Origin: Putridiphycobacter sp965230485
Lineage (GTDB): Bacteria > Bacteroidota > Bacteroidia > Flavobacteriales_D > Crocinitomicaceae
NCBI GenBank assembly: GCA_965230485.1
Contig: CBDDLA010000001.1
Coordinates: 620,001 to 684,000, forward strand
DNA length: 64,000 nt
Direction of reading: 5' to 3'
The translations under genes and the position numbers were made by a program. The notes beneath the pieces are model-generated. The model was not told where the DNA came from and made no database searches. It saw nothing but the letters and a program-made list of their open reading frames with translations. This document shows positions 61,628 to 64,000 of the stretch, piece by piece (position 1 is the stretch's first letter; every line of letters starts with the position of its first letter).

Positions 61628-63055
61628 ATGAATTCAGAAAATAAAGAGGTGGATGAGCAAATACTCCCTAAACAGTCTATTTGGGAAGCCTTAAAAGATG
61701 CTATTCGTGGGACGGAAGCAGACTATACGAAGATCAGTCTAAAAAAGGCGATCTTTTTATTAGCTGTACCTATGATTCTGGAATTGGTGATGGAATCGGT
61801 ATTTGCAGTAGTAGACATTTACTTTGTAGGGAAACTAGGCCATTCAGCAGTGGCAACTGTGGGGTTGACGGAGACCTACATGTTTTTGCTGTACTCTGTG
61901 GCCATGGGCATGTCTATGGCCGTTACGGCAATTATTGCAAGACGGATTGGTGAAAAGAAAAAGGAAGAAGCAGGGTTAACTGCTGTGCAAGCCATTATTT
62001 TAGCCATACTGGCCTCCCTCCCGTTTATGATTGGTGGAATTTTCTTTTCGCGCGAATTATTAGGCTTAATGGGTGCTGATACCTGGGCCTTAGAACATGG
62101 TTATCGTTATACACAATGGATGCTTGGTGGAAATGCTGTCATTGTTCTTATTTTTACCATTAACGCTATTTTCAGAGGTGCTGGTGATGCCGCCATTGCC
62201 ATGCGGGTTTTAATTATTGCAAACCTTATCAATATTGCGCTCGACCCTGCTCTGATTTTTGGATGGGGACCACTTCCTGAGTTAGGTATTGAAGGAGCGG
62301 CCATTGCGACGAATATTGGAAGGGGCTTTGGGGTTTGTATTCAATTATGGGCTTTATTTAAAGGTGGTAAGCACATTCAGGTCGTTGGTTATCAGCTAGT
62401 ATGGCACGCCAAAACCATACTTAATATTCTTAAAACATCATTAGGTGGAATTGGTCAAATGTTAGTGTCCATGACCTCATGGATTTTTTTGATGCGGATT
62501 TTATCAGATGTTGGCAGTGAAGCTGTTGCTGCTTCAACTATTGTGATTCGAATGATGATGTTTACCATGATGCCAGCTTGGGGCTTTTCGAATGCTGCAG
62601 CTACACTTGTTGGTCAGAATTTGGGGGCTAATCAGCCTGAGAGAGCAGAATCCTCTGTTTGGACGATTGGCGTAGTGAATATGATTTTCTTAATCGGGGT
62701 TTCTTTCGTCTATTTTTTCTTTAGTGAAGAACTTATGAAAATTTTTACAGACAATGAAACAGTGATTGCCATTGGTGCGGAATGGTTACAAATTTTATCC
62801 TACGCTTACTTTATTTATGGTTGGTGGATGGTCTCCGTGCAGGCATTTAACGGTGCGGGCGATACGAAAACACCAACCTGGATTAACATTATCTTCTTTT
62901 GGGTCATTCAAATTCCATTGTCTTACTGGTTAGCTATAGAATTAGAGTGGCAACACTCCGGCGTTTTTTGGGCGGTATTCTTTTCGGAAACTGCTGTTGG
63001 CATTTTCACCCTCTTTTTATTTTCTAGAGGCAAATGGAAAACAGCTAGTGTTTAG
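61628..63055 (+). CDS. MATE family efflux transporter (second)
   Basis: This 475-residue inner-membrane protein has an amphipathic N-terminal 40 residues and about 12 TM helices, with the MATE hallmarks LAVPMILELVMESVFAVVDIYFVGKLG, AITAVGLTE-like VATVGLTETYMFLL, and the second-half GIGQMLVSMTSWIFLMRIL and GAGDTKTPTWINI. It is closer to the NorM / DinF-type multidrug exporters than to the first MATE copy at 10.9 kb. Substrate is unknown. A promoter and long leader precede it. Confidence 0.88.
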   Translation: MNSENKEVDEQILPKQSIWEALKDAIRGTEADYTKISLKKAIFLLAVPMILELVMESVFAVVDIYFVGKLGHSAVATVGLTETYMFLLYSVAMGMSMAVTAIIARRIGEKKKEEAGLTAVQAIILAILASLPFMIGGIFFSRELLGLMGADTWALEHGYRYTQWMLGGNAVIVLIFTINAIFRGAGDAAIAMRVLIIANLINIALDPALIFGWGPLPELGIEGAAIATNIGRGFGVCIQLWALFKGGKHIQVVGYQLVWHAKTILNILKTSLGGIGQMLVSMTSWIFLMRILSDVGSEAVAASTIVIRMMMFTMMPAWGFSNAAATLVGQNLGANQPERAESSVWTIGVVNMIFLIGVSFVYFFFSEELMKIFTDNETVIAIGAEWLQILSYAYFIYGWWMVSVQAFNGAGDTKTPTWINIIFFWVIQIPLSYWLAIELEWQHSGVFWAVFFSETAVGIFTLFLFSRGKWKTASV

Positions 63056-63129
63056 AATCGACATCCTGAACGGGCTTAATTTATTGGTCTGTTTTTTGTA
63101 ATCATTGAAAGTAAATCATTACTGCAAGT

Positions 63130-63798
63130 ATGAAACACTTTCTGTTCACTTTGATTATAACTAGTTTAATGCGGGCATATGGGCAAGACAGTCTGGATTT
63201 TAATAATTTTCGGGCAAAGTTTAACCCCGTTACATTGCCCTATTGTGTCCAATATTCTGAACAAGATATTGGCCTTATTCATATTGGTGATCTGGAATAC
63301 AAAGACGACAAAGACAACAATTATAAACCTGATAGCCTAATTTTAACAAGCGAAGAAATACAGACTTTTTTATTATCCCATTCAGATACTGTACATATCC
63401 AGAACATTTGGAAACTAGATACTGTACAAACGGCCTTACTAGATGATTTCTTAAGAGAACATACATTCTACGCCAATCATATTTTTATGGATTCTAGTGG
63501 CTATATCGGTTTGTCATATGAAATCTTAAATCATTTTGAAGGTTCTGAGAAATACTTTTGTACTTTTAATCATGAAGGTGTTTTGATCAGTCAAATCCAC
63601 GCTGGTTTTTATACGCATGCCGGAAGTTTTACAAATGAAGATGGCGGAAGGGATCCTTGGTATGCCTCACATGGTTCATGTATTGAATCAGGTGGAATCA
63701 TTACAAAATACGATTATATAGGAACCGTAAATGGTCAATATGAGGCATTAATGCAATACGAGCTATTACCGGACGGCAAAATTCTTAAGGCTAAATAA
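63130..63798 (+). CDS. Secreted protein of unknown function
   Basis: I do not recognise this 222-residue protein. It has a signal peptide (FLFTLIITSLMRAYGQ) and a mixed alpha/beta body with an acidic, D/N/K-rich loop (GDLEYKDDKDNNYKPD). The C-terminal half has GSEKYFCTFNHEG and HAGFYTHAGSFTNEDGGRD. It follows the second MATE gene by 74 nt. Confidence 0.65.
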   Translation: MKHFLFTLIITSLMRAYGQDSLDFNNFRAKFNPVTLPYCVQYSEQDIGLIHIGDLEYKDDKDNNYKPDSLILTSEEIQTFLLSHSDTVHIQNIWKLDTVQTALLDDFLREHTFYANHIFMDSSGYIGLSYEILNHFEGSEKYFCTFNHEGVLISQIHAGFYTHAGSFTNEDGGRDPWYASHGSCIESGGIITKYDYIGTVNGQYEALMQYELLPDGKILKAK

Positions 63799-63840
63799 TA
63801 TTTTATCGTTAACTTAGTTTCAAACATCAACCCAAAAAAT

Positions 63841-64000
63841 ATGAGTACGCCTATTTCAGATAAAGCTAAAGTTCTATTCGACCAGGTGAATACAGAAAAT
63901 ACCAAAATGGGAGATTTGAAGAAACTGGCTAAAACCATTAAAAAAGACCATGATTTGGCCTTAGAATTATGGTCCACAAAAGCTTTTTATCCCAGAATGC
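63841..64000 (+). CDS. AlkD-like DNA alkylation repair protein (N-terminal, partial)
   Basis: The first 53 codons, in frame to the window edge, read MSTPISDKAKVLFDQVN, then NTKMGDLKKLAKTIKKDHDLALE and LWSTKAFYPRM. This matches the start of AlkD-type DNA alkylation repair proteins, whose HEAT-like repeats open with LRKIAKEIKKxHxLALELWxTxxxxxRM. The rest is beyond the window, so the call is tentative. Confidence 0.6.
   Translation, partial: MSTPISDKAKVLFDQVNTENTKMGDLKKLAKTIKKDHDLALELWSTKAFYPRM

Overview
The window is a gene-dense, AT-rich chromosomal segment from a Bacteroidota bacterium, most likely a free-living, probably aquatic member of the Cytophagia or Flavobacteriia; I cannot place it more precisely. 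The evidence is several secreted proteins with type IX secretion (T9SS) type A or type B C-terminal sorting domains, Bacteroidota-style promoter boxes (TAnnTTTG) instead of a sigma-70 -10 box, a fused hypoxanthine phosphoribosyltransferase-adenylate kinase, GWxTD and DUF3822 family proteins, and little Shine-Dalgarno signal. I see no phage, insertion sequence, CRISPR array or rRNA. One tRNA-Ser(UGA) lies at 34.9 kb.

Layout. 0-8 kb: end of a zinc-ribbon protein, fabG, a tandem pair of PPK2 polyphosphate kinases, an AtoE-type short-chain fatty acid carrier, and a large lipoprotein combining a CotH-like kinase domain with a right-handed beta-helix. 8-18 kb: housekeeping genes, namely rpsF-rpsR-rplI, dnaX, a MATE pump coupled to fmt, an HU gene, an RluA-type pseudouridine synthase, a family 2 glycosyltransferase, a DUF547 protein, and folD overlapping an archaemetzincin-like lipoprotein. 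18-23 kb: a reverse-strand operon with two uncharacterised proteins, rsmD, coaD and a thioredoxin-fold protein lacking its cysteines. 23-35 kb: a RecD-like helicase, a T9SS ELWxTDGT-repeat protein, a SIMPL-like protein, an ECF sigma/membrane protein/Spy-like cluster, a split transketolase with a secreted vWA protein between its halves, a glycosyltransferase, a GWxTD protein and the tRNA. 35-48 kb: a secreted-protein region with three large T9SS surface proteins, a two-component system and a divergent small T9SS protein. 48-54 kb: several unknowns, obg and the hpt-adk fusion. 54-64 kb: accessory-looking genes (AraC regulators, VOC, SRPBCC, TfoX-like, rhodanese, a PDZ-hydrolase operon with an unlisted 59-residue membrane peptide, DinB, a second MATE pump, and the start of an AlkD-like protein).

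Most notable: (1) dnaX is split by an 11-A run. The zero frame stops at once, giving a gamma-like 371-residue product, while the -1 frame continues for 209 codons to give tau. This is the reverse of the E. coli arrangement and suggests slippage, or alternatively a homopolymer error. (2) The divergent promoter region of the two-component system carries paired TAAC boxes exactly 10 bp apart, the spacing expected for OmpR-type regulators, and a similar pair abuts the start of the neighbouring 1445-residue surface protein gene. (3) Several TAnnTTTG boxes sit only 4-8 nt before start codons or the tRNA 5' end, suggesting leaderless or nearly leaderless transcripts. No gap without a gene exceeds 300 bases; the longest, 284 bases upstream of the second MATE gene, is described in its own entry.
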